From positions 6,663,001 through 6,727,000 of the forward strand of contig NZ_CP118615.1 of NCBI RefSeq assembly GCF_028993575.1: a stretch of DNA of 64,000 nt, given 5' to 3'. Position numbers and translations under genes: made by a program. The notes below the pieces were generated by a model. That model had not been told where the DNA came from. It searched no databases and worked only from the letters and a program-made list of their open reading frames with translations. Shown here one piece after another: positions 17,467 through 25,421 of the stretch (the stretch's first letter is position 1; each line of letters begins with the position of its first letter). Source of the DNA: Micromonospora cathayae. GTDB taxonomy: Bacteria; Actinomycetota; Actinomycetes; Mycobacteriales; Micromonosporaceae.

Positions 17467-18645
17467 TCAGTCCCGTACCCCCGGTTTCGTGCCGGTGGCC
17501 GCGCGGCTCCGGACGGCCGGTGGGGTGACCGTCGACCGGCCGGCGGCCACCTTCCGGCCGGCGGTCTTGCGGGCCGCGGTGGTCCGTTTGGTGGTGGCGG
17601 TCGACGCGCTGGTCCGGGTCTCCCGCCGGGCACCGCCGGCCCGCGCCGACGTCGACGTGCCGGCGGACCTGGCGGTCGCCGGCCGGGTCGAGGCGGTCTT
17701 CCGGGCGGCCGGGGCCGGCTTGGCCGCGGTCGACTTCCGGGCGGTGGTCGCCTTCCGGGCGGCGGCCCGCTTCGTCGGTGCCGCCTTCTTCGCGGTCGTG
17801 GTCTTCTTCGCGGCCGTGGCCCGCTTGGCCGTCGCCGACTTCCCCGTGGTGGTCGCCGTCTTCTTCGCGGTCGTGCCCCGGGCGGTCGCCGGAGCCGTCT
17901 TCGTCGTGGTGGCCCGGCGGGTGGTGACGGTGCTCCTCGGCGTGGTGGCCGTGGTCCGCTCCGCCGCCGTGGTCCGCTTCGCGGCCGTGCCGGTCTTCCG
18001 GGCCGGGGCCCGCTTCGCCGTGCCGGCCGCCGTCGTCCGCTTCGCGGCGGTCGCCGTGCGGGTGCCGGCTGTCGCGGTCCGCTTCGCGGCGGTCGCCGTC
18101 CGGGTGGCACCGGCGGCGGCCCGGCCCGCCGTCCCCGTCGTCGCCTTCCGGGCCGTGCCGGCCTTCGCCGCCACGGTCCTCTTCGCCGCAGCGGTCTTCT
18201 TCGCCGCGGTGGTCTTCGTCGCGGTCGTCTTCTTCGCTGTCGTGGCCTTCTTCGCCGGGGCCGTCGTGGTGCGGGTCCCGGCTGCGGTGGCCTTCCGGGC
18301 GGCGGGGGCCGCCTTCGCCGTCCCGGTCGCCGCTCGGCGCGCCGCCGTCGTACCGGTCCCGCTGGTGCGGGCGGTGGTGGTGCCGGCCCGGGACGCGCCC
18401 GTGGCCGGAGCCTGGCGGGCGACCGCGCCGGTCCGACGGGCGGTGGTCGCCCTGGTCGCCGTCACCCCGCCGGCCGTGCCCGTGCGGGCCGGGCTCCGAC
18501 CGGCCGGTGCGGTGGACCTGCGGGCCGGGCTGGTCCGGCTGGTGCCCGTGTTCCGCTCCGCCGCCGCGGTCTTCTTCGCGGTGCCACGGGTCGTGGCGGT
18601 ACGGGCGGGGGCCGGGCGGGTGGTGGCCTGGCGTGCTTCGGCCAT
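17467..18645 (-). CDS. Histone-H1-like Ala/Lys/Thr/Arg-rich protein
   Basis: The 392-residue product is almost entirely Ala, Thr, Lys and Arg, in short degenerate repeats such as AKKTT, AAKRT and ARKATT, with no globular domain. This is the composition of histone-H1/Hc1-like nucleoid proteins, whose basic tails bind DNA. A chromosome-compaction role is inferred from composition only. AAGGAGGG sits 8 bases before the ATG at 18645 (MAEARQATTRP), and this start is chosen over an in-frame extension. The N-terminal third is Thr/Gly/Arg-rich; the lysine-rich part lies between about residues 130 and 350. Repeat number probably varies between strains. Confidence 0.8.
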   Translation of the reverse strand: MAEARQATTRPAPARTATTRGTAKKTAAAERNTGTSRTSPARRSTAPAGRSPARTGTAGGVTATRATTARRTGAVARQAPATGASRAGTTTARTSGTGTTAARRAATGTAKAAPAARKATAAGTRTTTAPAKKATTAKKTTATKTTAAKKTAAAKRTVAAKAGTARKATTGTAGRAAAGATRTATAAKRTATAGTRTATAAKRTTAAGTAKRAPARKTGTAAKRTTAAERTTATTPRSTVTTRRATTTKTAPATARGTTAKKTATTTGKSATAKRATAAKKTTTAKKAAPTKRAAARKATTARKSTAAKPAPAARKTASTRPATARSAGTSTSARAGGARRETRTSASTATTKRTTAARKTAGRKVAAGRSTVTPPAVRSRAATGTKPGVRD

Positions 18646-18728
18646 CTCGTTTCCCTCCTTGGGGACATGCGCTCGCGGGACTCCTCGGGGGAGCCCGGAG
18701 TTCCTCGGCGCGGGCCGTCCCGCGCCGC

Positions 18729-18932
18729 CTATCTGCCCTCCCCGGCCCAGCGGGCGTCCTCGGCCTCCCACGCCTCGTTCCGCTCCTGCACGGTCTGCAG
18801 GGCGTTGGCGGCGTCGGCGGCTGAGGGATAGGGACCGAGCACGAACTTGGCCGGACAGACGTCGGCCTCCGACTCGACCCGGTGGTGTCGGGTGCACCAG
18901 TAGTGGTTCGCACCACGTCCGCTGTCGCTCAT
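18729..18932 (-). CDS. Short conserved-looking protein, unknown function
   Basis: The ATG at 18932 gives 67 residues beginning MSDSGRGANHYWCTRHHRVE. The protein has two cysteines and a WCTRHHRVESEADVC segment that could hold a metal, then PYPSAADAANALQTVQERNEAWEAED, which is helical. Codon use is typical of the host. A longer in-frame extension upstream is basic and lacks the same character. It lies 83 bp before the H1-like gene on the same strand. No domain is recognised. Confidence 0.7.
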   Translation of the reverse strand: MSDSGRGANHYWCTRHHRVESEADVCPAKFVLGPYPSAADAANALQTVQERNEAWEAEDARWAGEGR

Positions 18933-19329
18933 GGGATCACTGTGCACCGTGTCGGGGCCGGCCGCCACCGGATCACGCAAAGCCGCCGATGCCATCCACA
19001 GTAGACGTGCTCCGGCGGGCGCGGGCCGAAACGACCAACCCCGTCGGCGGGCGTCCCGACCGGGGGTACGGGCCGAGGTCACGGGAGTCGACAACCGTCG
19101 CTTTACCTAACAGACCGGTCAGCGGGGGGTCCATCCACCGGACGGTACTTTTTTGCTGATCAGCGGTCATCTGCGGACGCTGGTCAGGCACTTGGGCAGC
19201 TTCCTGAATGCGCGCCCGCCAGCGGTGTGCAAGCCTCTTCGCAATGTTTCGCGGGTGTTGCCCAGATCGTGACGACCTACGCGCACACCGTGTCGGAGCA
19301 GGGTTGTTTCTCTGACTGGGGAGATGTTC
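18933..19329. other. Intergenic region before the roadblock genes
   Basis: About 390 bp between divergent genes. It includes a short T6 run at 19149-19154 and AT-richer sequence around 19230-19320, the likely promoter zone of the roadblock genes. No gene, RNA motif or clear hexamer pair is seen. Confidence 0.5.
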
Positions 19330-19701
19330 GTGGCGAACCTGGACATCGCGCTGAAGAACGCGATGCAGATCGAGGGCACGATCGGGGTGGCGCTGGTGGA
19401 CTACACCAGCGGCATGACGCTCGGGGTGGCCGGCGGCACCGCCGAGCTGGACCTGACCGTCGCCGCCGCCGGCAACACCGACGTGGTGCGCGCCAAGATG
19501 CGCACCATCGAGATGCTCAACCTGAACGACGAGATCGAGGACATGCTCATCACGCTCGGTACGCAGTACCACGTGATCCGACCGCTCACCGGCCGCAACG
19601 GCAAGGGCCTCTTCCTCTACCTGATGCTCAGCAAGAACCGGGCGAACCTGGCGCTCGCCCGGCACCAGCTGCGCGGCGTAGAGGAGACCCTGGAGTTGTG
19701 A
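19330..19701 (+). CDS. Roadblock/LC7-domain protein
   Basis: Roadblock/LC7 proteins are small dimers. In actinobacteria they act with MglA-like small GTPases in conservon-type signalling. The protein is about 123 residues, a single LC7 fold: IEGTIGVALVDYTSGMTLGVAG, a helix, then NDEIEDMLITLGTQYHVIRPL and the final strand LFLYLMLSKNRANLALARHQL. GGGGAG six bases ahead favours the GTG at 19330; an ATG at 19324 abuts that site. It overlaps the next gene by four bases (GTGA), and both are roadblock proteins, so they probably form a heteromeric pair. No GTPase gene is adjacent. Confidence 0.85.
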   Translation: MANLDIALKNAMQIEGTIGVALVDYTSGMTLGVAGGTAELDLTVAAAGNTDVVRAKMRTIEMLNLNDEIEDMLITLGTQYHVIRPLTGRNGKGLFLYLMLSKNRANLALARHQLRGVEETLEL

Positions 19702-20180
19702 GCGGCGGTGTCCCGAGCGAGATGATCCTGCCGCGGCGTACCCGGCAGACCGGAGCCATGCCTCCGCTGGAGCGTCTCCCGCCGTCGCTGGCCGGGAACC
19801 GTTCGTTGCCGTACCGGGCGATCGGCACCGCCCTGGCCGAGCTGCGGTTGCAGATCCCGGGCGTGACCGGCTGCGTCCTGGGCGGGGTGGACGGCCTGCT
19901 CATCACCCACACCATGCCGGAGGGGTCGCGCCCCGACGACCTGGCCGCGCTCGCCGCGAGCACCTTCGGCCTGGGCCGGCAGGTCGGCCTCAGCCTCGGC
20001 CAGGGGGCGTTCCGGCAGTCCACCGTCCGCAACGCCGACGGCTACCTGAGCGTGTACGCCGTGAACAGTCAGGCCCTGCTCGCCGTGATCGGCCAGGACA
20101 CCGTCAACGTGGCCCGGCTCCACCTGCACGCCCCCGGCGTGGCCGAACGGCTCGCCGACCTGCTGGCCGGCAGCGGCTGA
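19698..20180 (+). CDS. Second roadblock/LC7-domain protein
   Basis: The 160-residue product begins at a GTG that overlaps the preceding stop (GTGA). After about 35 variable residues comes an LC7 fold: ALAELRLQIPGVTGCVLGGVDGLLITHTMPEG, then LAALAASTFGLGRQVG, STVRNADGYLSVYAVN and QALLAVIGQDTVNVARLHLHAPG. This is the longer, MglB-like or conservon CvnB-like type. Overlap with the first roadblock gene indicates translational coupling and likely complex formation. A strong hairpin follows it. Confidence 0.85.
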   Translation: MSGGVPSEMILPRRTRQTGAMPPLERLPPSLAGNRSLPYRAIGTALAELRLQIPGVTGCVLGGVDGLLITHTMPEGSRPDDLAALAASTFGLGRQVGLSLGQGAFRQSTVRNADGYLSVYAVNSQALLAVIGQDTVNVARLHLHAPGVAERLADLLAGSG

Positions 20181-20212
20181 CCCGCCCGGCTTCCCTCGCC
20201 ACACCACCACCC

Positions 20213-20257
20213 GGCCGGCCGTCGCGGGCGACCCACCCCCGCCCGCGACGGCCGGCC
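20213..20257 (+). terminator. Perfect 18-bp GC hairpin after the roadblock pair
   Basis: The arm at 20213-20230 pairs perfectly with 20240-20257 around a 9-base loop. It starts 33 bp after the stop of the second roadblock gene and lacks a U tract. It should end that transcript before the dioxygenase gene. Confidence 0.8.
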
Positions 20258-20382
20258 ACCACTGCCCGGAGACGTTCCGTTACGCCCTCGGCAGACCGGG
20301 CCCGCGTCCAGGCCAACCGCACGCCGATGATGGGTCCGGGCCCGGTACCCCCGCCGGGTCCGGACCCGGAGGTACGGCGACG

Positions 20383-21333
20383 ATGGCGATCATCACCGAG
20401 GTACGGCATCCGGCCGACTGGCGTGGCGACGAACTGGTCCACGACGACGGATGGCGGCTGCCGCTGACCGACGTCCACCGGATGGAACTGCTCGCCGCGG
20501 TGGACGCCCTCGACGCGGCCGGTGTGCCGCCGGGAGACGTCTCCGCCGAGGTCTTCCCGCTGCCGACGCTCGGCCCGGCGTTGCGTCGGTTGTCCGCCGA
20601 GGTGGCCGACGGGCGCGGCTTCGCACTGGTCACCGGGCTACCGGTCGCCGGGCTGACCGAACGCCGGACCGAACTGTTGGCGCTCGGCGTCGCCGGTCAC
20701 GTCGGCCGGACCGTGCCGCAGGGACCTGACCGGGTGCCCGTGCTGCACGTACGGGACGAGGGCGCCGATCCGGCCCGCCCGACGACCCGCAGCTACCAGC
20801 ACCGGCAGGGGTTGGGCTTCCACGCCGACCCGACCGACGTGGTGGCGCTGCTCTGCGTCCGGCCGGCCCGCTCGGGTGGGCTCAGCACCATCGTCAGCGC
20901 GGTCGCGGTGCACAACGAGATCGTCCGTACCCGGCCCGACCTGGCCGAGGTGCTCTACCGGCCCTGGTGGTTCGACCGCCGTACCGGTGACGGCCCGGAG
21001 AGCTTCCACCAGCGGCCGGTGTACGCGCGTGACGAGGCGGGCGGGCTGGTCGCCCACTACGGACCGGACTACATCCGGTCGGCTCAGCGTGGCCCGCAGG
21101 TGCCGCCGCTGCGACCGGACCAGGTGGCGGCCATGGCGGCCCTCGACCGGCTCACCGGGGATCCCCGCTTCACGCTCGGCATGGACCTGCGCCCCGGGGA
21201 CATGCAGTTCCTGAACAACCGGGTGGTGCTGCACAGCCGCACCGCGTACGAGGACCACGCCGACCCGGCGCTGCGCCGGGATCTGCTCCGGGTCTGGTTG
21301 GAGACCGGCCGGGCGGGCAGGATCGCGGCATGA
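20383..21333 (+). CDS. TauD/TfdA-family Fe(II)/2-oxoglutarate dioxygenase
   Basis: These oxygenases hydroxylate a substrate while oxidising 2-oxoglutarate to succinate. The 316-residue protein has the 2-His-1-Asp iron site: His147 and Asp149 in GLGFHADPTD, and distal His284 in VVLHSRTAYEDH. An arginine further on (RVWLETGR) is placed to bind 2-oxoglutarate. GGFALVTGLP near residue 80 (here RGFALVTGLP) is the usual fold landmark. The substrate is unknown. The last four bases overlap the OsmC gene (ATGA), so the two are translationally coupled. Confidence 0.9.
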   Translation: MAIITEVRHPADWRGDELVHDDGWRLPLTDVHRMELLAAVDALDAAGVPPGDVSAEVFPLPTLGPALRRLSAEVADGRGFALVTGLPVAGLTERRTELLALGVAGHVGRTVPQGPDRVPVLHVRDEGADPARPTTRSYQHRQGLGFHADPTDVVALLCVRPARSGGLSTIVSAVAVHNEIVRTRPDLAEVLYRPWWFDRRTGDGPESFHQRPVYARDEAGGLVAHYGPDYIRSAQRGPQVPPLRPDQVAAMAALDRLTGDPRFTLGMDLRPGDMQFLNNRVVLHSRTAYEDHADPALRRDLLRVWLETGRAGRIAA

Positions 21334-21824
21334 CGCGTCTGCACTCGTACGAGACCGTGGTCACCTGGACCGGCGACCGGGGCACCGGCACCAGCGGCTA
21401 CCGGGAGTACGGCCGGGACCACACGGTGACCGCCGACGGCCCGGCGCCGCTCGCCGGCAGCGCCGACCCGACGTTCCGTGGCGACCCGGACCGGTGGAAT
21501 CCGGAACAGTTGCTGCTCGCCGCGCTGGCCCAGTGCCACATGCTGTCGTACCTGGCGCTCTGTGCCCGGCACGGGGTGGTGGTCACCGGGTACGTCGACC
21601 GGGCCCAGGGCACCATGGCGACGCAGGGCACCGGCGGCCGGTTCACGTCGGCGGTGCTGCGGCCGGTGGTCCGGGTCGCGTCGGCCGCCATGGTGGAGAA
21701 GGCCACCGCCCTGCACCGGGATGCGCACGCGGGCTGCTTCATCGCCAGCTCGGTGAACTTCCCGGTCGAGCACGAGCCGACCGTCACCGCCGACGACCGG
21801 GCGGGGACGCCGGTGCCCGACTGA
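21330..21824 (+). CDS. OsmC-family protein
   Basis: OsmC/Ohr proteins reduce organic hydroperoxides with a pair of reactive cysteines. Both are visible: Cys69 in LAALAQCHMLSYL and Cys136 in AHAGCFIASSVNFPV. At 164 residues the length is normal. It starts inside the end of the dioxygenase gene (ATGA overlap), so peroxide protection may be linked with the oxygenase. The neighbouring gene after it is convergent. Confidence 0.9.
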   Translation: MTRLHSYETVVTWTGDRGTGTSGYREYGRDHTVTADGPAPLAGSADPTFRGDPDRWNPEQLLLAALAQCHMLSYLALCARHGVVVTGYVDRAQGTMATQGTGGRFTSAVLRPVVRVASAAMVEKATALHRDAHAGCFIASSVNFPVEHEPTVTADDRAGTPVPD

Positions 21825-21859
21825 TCCCCGCCCCGCCACCGAGGCCACGTCCTTTCGGA

Positions 21860-22420
21860 TCAGGCCGGCTTGATGGTGCCCCGGGTGGTGTACCAGCAGT
21901 TCGGCTGGTACGCCTGCGCGGAGGCGAGGTACCAGCCCGGCGGGATGCCCCATTCGACGCAGACGGACATCCCGCTGTAGAGGCTGCTGGTGATGAGCAG
22001 CCGGTTCTTGCCCCCGCAGCTCGGGACCTCCTGCGCGTTGGTGGCCACCCAGCCGGTGGGCAGCGGCGCGGTGGAGCAGACCGCCATTCCGTTGGAGAGT
22101 CTGCTGGTGATGGTGTTGCGGTTGGCGTTGGCGCAGTTCGCCATGCTCTGCGCGTGGGTGACCACCCAGCCGGCCGGCACCAGGCTCTGCGCGCAGATGC
22201 TCATGCCGTCGTAGAGGTCGGTGGTGACGGTGTACTTGGCGAAGTACCCGCAGCCGGCCGGGGCCTGCTCGATGTTGGTGATGTAGAAGCCGGCGGGTAC
22301 GCCCAGGTTGGCGCAGACGGTGGTGGTGGCCGCCTGGGCGGGCACGCCCACGCCGACCACCGTGCCGATCGTGGCGAGGACGACCGCCAGGAGCATGGTG
22401 CGAATCTGCCGGAAGCGCAT
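21860..22420 (-). CDS. Secreted protein with four cysteine-containing tandem repeats
   Basis: The 186-residue product has a Sec signal peptide with cleavage near AQA-ATT (about residue 31). The mature chain is four repeats of roughly 40 residues. Each has the plan xxCxxxxxPxGWxxTxAQxxxxC, then a turn and (T/L)xxxLYxGM; compare CAQSLVPAGWVVTHAQ and CSTAPLPTGWVATNAQ. Each unit carries two cysteines, suggesting one disulfide per repeat. GGGAGG eight bases before the ATG at 22420 sets the start. I do not recognise the family. An extracellular binding or structural role is likely, and nothing enzymatic is visible. Confidence 0.82.
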   Translation of the reverse strand: MRFRQIRTMLLAVVLATIGTVVGVGVPAQAATTTVCANLGVPAGFYITNIEQAPAGCGYFAKYTVTTDLYDGMSICAQSLVPAGWVVTHAQSMANCANANRNTITSRLSNGMAVCSTAPLPTGWVATNAQEVPSCGGKNRLLITSSLYSGMSVCVEWGIPPGWYLASAQAYQPNCWYTTRGTIKPA

Positions 22421-22593
22421 GTACCGGACCTCCCTGCTTCGACCCACTCGTCCGCAGCGTCGGCCGCGAGCCCGGTGGACATCCGGGGTCACCGGACCGA
22501 CACGGTAACAGTAAATCGATAATCACGGATACATTGGCGCCCCGGATCCGCCGCGTCGACCCGTCGGCGCCCCGGCGTCGCCGGGCCCCGGGG

Positions 22594-23658
22594 TCAGGCG
22601 GCCGGCGGCGGGGCGGTGCTGTCCCGGACGACCAGTTCGGTGGGGAGCAGGACGTGCTCGGCGGTGACCGGCCGCCCGGCGCGACTGTCCGCGATGGCCC
22701 GGGTCAGGGCAGCCGCCGCCACCCGACCCTTGGCCTGGACGTCCTGCCGGACCGTGGTCAGGGCGGGGCGGATCTGCGCGGCCAGCGGGTTGTCGTCGAA
22801 GCCGACCAGCGACAGTTCGTCGGGGACCCGGATGCCGAGGTCCTCGGCGGCCTGCCGGGCACCGTTGGCGACCGCGTCGGAGAAGCACAGCATCGCGGTG
22901 GGCCGGTCCGGCCGGTCCAGCAGCAGCCGGGCACCGTCCCGGGCCTGCTCCAGGGTGGCACCGGCCTGGCGGGCCAGCATCGGGGTGACGCCGGCCGCGT
23001 CGAGCGCGTCGCGCCAGCCGAGCAGGCGCTGCCGGGAGGCGTGCCCGTCGACGGTGAGGTCCTCCGGCGTGATCAGGCCGTAGCTGCCGTGCGGGCCGGA
23101 CAGCAGCAGCCCGATCCGCCGGTGTCCGAGGTCGAGGAGGTGCTGGGCGGCGGCGCGCGCGCCGGACCGGTCGTCCACGTTGACCGCGGGGATCCCCGCC
23201 ACCGGGTCCTGGTCGATGTAGACCAGGGGCAGCCGGCGACGGGTGAGGTACTCGACGGCGGTGGACGTCGGATCGCACGAGTAGACCAGCGCGCCGTCCA
23301 TGGCGACGTCCCGGGCGGGGATGACCGCGCCGTCGTCGGACGAGGTCAGCAGGGTGAGCGCCAGCCCGGTGGGGCCGAGTTCCTCGGCGATCGCGCCGAG
23401 GAGACTGGTGGCGACCAGGTCGGTGAAGGCGAAGCGGAGCGAGGAGGTCAGCACGATCCCTACGGCACCGGTGGTGCCCTTGGCCAGGGCCCGCGCGGCG
23501 GGGTCGGGACCGACGTAGCCGACCTCCCGGGCGGCGGCGAGGATCCGTTCGCGCAGCGCCGCGGAGAGCTGGTCGGGCTTGGAGAACGCGTTCGACACCG
23601 TCATCCGACTGACGCCGACCCGGTCGGCGATCGTCTGGAGGGTCACCCGTGGTGCCAC
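22594..23658 (-). CDS. LacI-family transcriptional regulator
   Basis: The protein has the LacI helix-turn-helix VTLQTIADRVGVSRMTVSNAFS at its N-terminus, with the hinge helix AARALAKGTTG. A periplasmic-binding-protein-like effector domain follows (GIVLTSS..., GALVYSC, RLPLVYIDQD, GHRRIGLLLSG, LSLVGFDDNPLA). The GTG at 23658 (MAPRVTLQ) gives 354 residues, the normal length. A 59-residue upstream extension is Pro/Ala-rich and probably not translated. The effector should be a sugar or nucleoside-like small molecule. No sugar operon adjoins it directly; it follows a 62-residue ORF on the same strand with a 136-bp gap. Confidence 0.9.
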   Translation of the reverse strand: MAPRVTLQTIADRVGVSRMTVSNAFSKPDQLSAALRERILAAAREVGYVGPDPAARALAKGTTGAVGIVLTSSLRFAFTDLVATSLLGAIAEELGPTGLALTLLTSSDDGAVIPARDVAMDGALVYSCDPTSTAVEYLTRRRLPLVYIDQDPVAGIPAVNVDDRSGARAAAQHLLDLGHRRIGLLLSGPHGSYGLITPEDLTVDGHASRQRLLGWRDALDAAGVTPMLARQAGATLEQARDGARLLLDRPDRPTAMLCFSDAVANGARQAAEDLGIRVPDELSLVGFDDNPLAAQIRPALTTVRQDVQAKGRVAAAALTRAIADSRAGRPVTAEHVLLPTELVVRDSTAPPPAA

Positions 23659-23794
23659 GTCACCACCAGCCGTTGGATCCGCGTCCGCCGCCGGTGACCG
23701 GGGAACGGTCGCCGACGGCGGAATGGTCTGGGCCCGGTGCGGCGTGGGCCCCGGGAACGCGGGGTCGGACGCCGCACCCGCTGATCGCAGGCTA

Positions 23795-23983
23795 TCAAAC
23801 GGCGGGTCGGGCCGGCCGGACCACGTCGGCCGCACGGACCAGGCCCCGGGCGAGCGCCTCGCGGACGACCCGGGTGCGCTGCGGCTTCGCCACGTACGGG
23901 ACGACCGGGGCGTTCGGTCGGGCGCTGTTGAACTCGAAATCGACGTCGTTGACGGCGGTGACGAAGGCGGCGGGCATTTCCAT
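23795..23983 (-). CDS. 62-residue protein of unknown function behind a multi-site operator
   Basis: The ORF starts at an ATG preceded by a perfect AGGAGG with ideal spacing. The product (MEMPAAFVTAVNDVDFEFNS, then RPNAPVVPYVAKPQRTRVV) has a short acidic N-terminus and a basic helical second half, with no cysteine and no signal peptide. I do not recognise it. What marks it as real is the promoter: a TTGACC/TACTGT pair covered by three related palindromic sites upstream. It lies in line with the LacI gene. It could be a regulatory peptide, a small toxin or a modified-peptide precursor; none can be preferred. Confidence 0.65.
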   Translation of the reverse strand: MEMPAAFVTAVNDVDFEFNSARPNAPVVPYVAKPQRTRVVREALARGLVRAADVVRPARPAV

Positions 23984-24014
23984 GACGACCTCCTGGCGGT
24001 CCCGGTGCTGTCTT

Positions 24015-24077
24015 CTGTACCGATACAGTAGACCGGCCCTCTGTACCGGTCAAGAGAGTTTCTTGACCGGTACAGAG
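24015..24077 (-). promoter_or_regulatory. Three palindromic operator sites over a promoter
   Basis: Site 1 is CTGTACCGATACAG (24015-24028), site 2 CTGTACCGGTCAAG (24041-24054) and site 3 CTTGACCGGTACAG (24062-24075). Sites 2 and 3 together form a perfect 16-bp inverted repeat (24039-24054 with 24062-24077). On the minus strand TTGACC (24053-24048) and TACTGT (24030-24025) are 17 bp apart and lie inside sites 2 and 1, so a bound repressor would block RNA polymerase. The layout suggests a TetR- or GntR-type regulator encoded elsewhere. Confidence 0.75.
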
Positions 24078-24140
24078 ATTCCGCGAAGGTGGGCGGCCGG
24101 ACCGTGGCGGCGGTGCCGTCAGCGCCCGCACCGACGGGGG

Positions 24141-24779
24141 TCAGCCCTGGTCCGGGACGTAGAACTTCGTGGTGGCCTCGACCGCGGCGGCGACCTGCGC
24201 CGGGTCACCGCCCGCGGCGAGGTGCGCCTCGCCCCAGGCGGCGGCGCTGCGCCGGCTGGCCTCGCGGGCCTCGGGTGACGACTCGAAGCCGCTCGGGTCA
24301 CCGAGTTCGCCGCCGGCCAGGTGCACGGCCAGGCTGAACAGGCCCAGGTCCCAGCCGACGCCGGTGGCGCCCGGCCCGTACGTACCGAAGAAGACCTCGT
24401 CGACGACCGCCGCGTGGACCAGCTCGAACTCGGTGTCGCCGGCCGGACCCGGGGTCAGCCGCACCCGGACCTCGCTGGTGCCGTCCCGGGCGTCCGGGCC
24501 GAAGAGCCAGGACACCCGCAGCAGCCGGGGCGGCTCGCACTGGAGGATCTCGCCGCCCGCGTTGCCCTGCAGCTGGTACCGCCCGCCCAGCCGCAGGTCG
24601 CCGCTGACCGGCAGGAACCAGCGGCTCAGCCGCTCGGCGCTGGTGACGGCGTCCCAGACATCCTCGATCTCCGCGTCGTAGCGGCGGCGGAGCACCACCG
24701 TGTACGCCTCACCGGCCGGCAGGTCGCCCCGACCCAGTTCGCGGTGCGCGGCCGCCAGCTCCTCCAGTACGTCCTTCAT
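24141..24779 (-). CDS. SRPBCC (AHSA1-like) domain protein
   Basis: The 212-residue protein has a START/SRPBCC fold: VVLRRRYDAEIEDVWDAVTSAERLSRWFLPVSGDLRLGG, then EVRVRLTPGPAGDTEFELVHAA and a C-terminal helix. In actinobacteria such proteins are often encoded next to an ArsR-type repressor, and that is so here: the ArsR gene ends 3 bp upstream, on the same strand. The two form an operon. The ligand is unknown; the family binds hydrophobic molecules or serves in polyketide or lipid handling. Confidence 0.88.
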   Translation of the reverse strand: MKDVLEELAAAHRELGRGDLPAGEAYTVVLRRRYDAEIEDVWDAVTSAERLSRWFLPVSGDLRLGGRYQLQGNAGGEILQCEPPRLLRVSWLFGPDARDGTSEVRVRLTPGPAGDTEFELVHAAVVDEVFFGTYGPGATGVGWDLGLFSLAVHLAGGELGDPSGFESSPEAREASRRSAAAWGEAHLAAGGDPAQVAAAVEATTKFYVPDQG

Positions 24780-24782
24780 GTC

Positions 24783-25190
24783 TCAGCCCTTCTCTGGTGG
24801 TACGGATGGTTCGTCGTCGGCCGGGCCGTCGCGGTCCGCCGGGTTCGTCGGCCGGCGGGCGGCGGCCCGGCGCGCCCGCCGGCCCCGGGCCAGCTCGGTG
24901 GCGAGGGCGTCGAGGCGCTGGGTCCAGAACCGACGGAACGGGTCCAGCCAGGCGTCGACCTCGCGCAGCGGCGCGGCCTCGATCGCGTAGAGCCGGCGGG
25001 TGCCCTCGGCCCGCACCGAGGCGAACCCGCTGTCCCGCAACACCCGCAGGTGCTGCGAGACGGCGGGCTGGGAGATCCCGAACTCGGCCCGGATGGCCTC
25101 GGTGACCGCCCCGGAGGTCTGTTCACCATCGGCGAGCAGCTCCAGGATGCGCCGCCGCACCGGGTCGCCGAGGACATCGAACGCGTGCAC
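24783..25190 (-). CDS. ArsR-family transcriptional repressor
   Basis: The winged helix-turn-helix is plain: FDVLGDPVRRRILELL, then ISQPAVSQHLRVLRDSGFASVRAEGTRRLYAI. There is no cysteine metal site in the recognition helix, so it is the non-metal type that usually controls an adjacent SRPBCC gene. The start is a GTG at 25190, and the product has 135 residues with a charged disordered tail. A 14-bp AT-rich palindrome 22 bp upstream is the likely autoregulatory operator. Confidence 0.9.
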   Translation of the reverse strand: MHAFDVLGDPVRRRILELLADGEQTSGAVTEAIRAEFGISQPAVSQHLRVLRDSGFASVRAEGTRRLYAIEAAPLREVDAWLDPFRRFWTQRLDALATELARGRRARRAAARRPTNPADRDGPADDEPSVPPEKG

Positions 25191-25211
25191 GGCGACGACT
25201 GTGCCACCCTC

Positions 25212-25225
25212 GACTTATATAAGTC
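25212..25225 (-). promoter_or_regulatory. ArsR operator, perfect palindrome
   Basis: GACTTATATAAGTC is a perfect 14-bp palindrome in otherwise GC-rich sequence. It lies 22 bp upstream of the ArsR start and includes a TATA-type -10 element on the minus strand. It fits autorepression of the ArsR-SRPBCC operon. Confidence 0.75.
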
Positions 25226-25368
25226 AAGCCTACTACTAAGGGAACGCGCCGCCCCGTTCCCGAGGCTCACCGGAGGGCCGCCGGAACAGGCTCCGGCCAC
25301 ATCGACCAGCGCGTACGTCCGTCGATCTCCCGCCGTCGACGCCACTACGAAACAACGTCACGACTCCG

Positions 25369-25421
25369 TAACAAGCCGAGCCCGACTCTTGTTCGTGGGT
25401 TTGTTAGCCCCCTGTACTAAC
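25369..25421 (+). promoter_or_regulatory. Inverted repeats upstream of the ROK regulator gene
   Basis: GTTAG (25403-25407) and CTAAC (25417-25421) form an inverted repeat with a 9-bp spacer. TAACAA (25369) and TTGTTA (25401) form another. They lie in an AT-richer patch just before the ROK frame and may be its autoregulatory operator or promoter. The arms are short, so this is tentative. Confidence 0.4.

Noticed and set aside
15748..18831. 1027-codon plus-strand frame spanning the RNB and H1-like genes
   Set aside because: It crosses several real minus-strand genes and is mostly Gly/Arg repeats. The overlapping RNB protein is recognisable and complete.
21824..21872. Hairpin CTGATCC...GGATCAG between the OsmC and repeat-protein genes
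   Set aside because: The 7-bp arms are separated by a long loop and the pairing is weak, so it is not called as a terminator.
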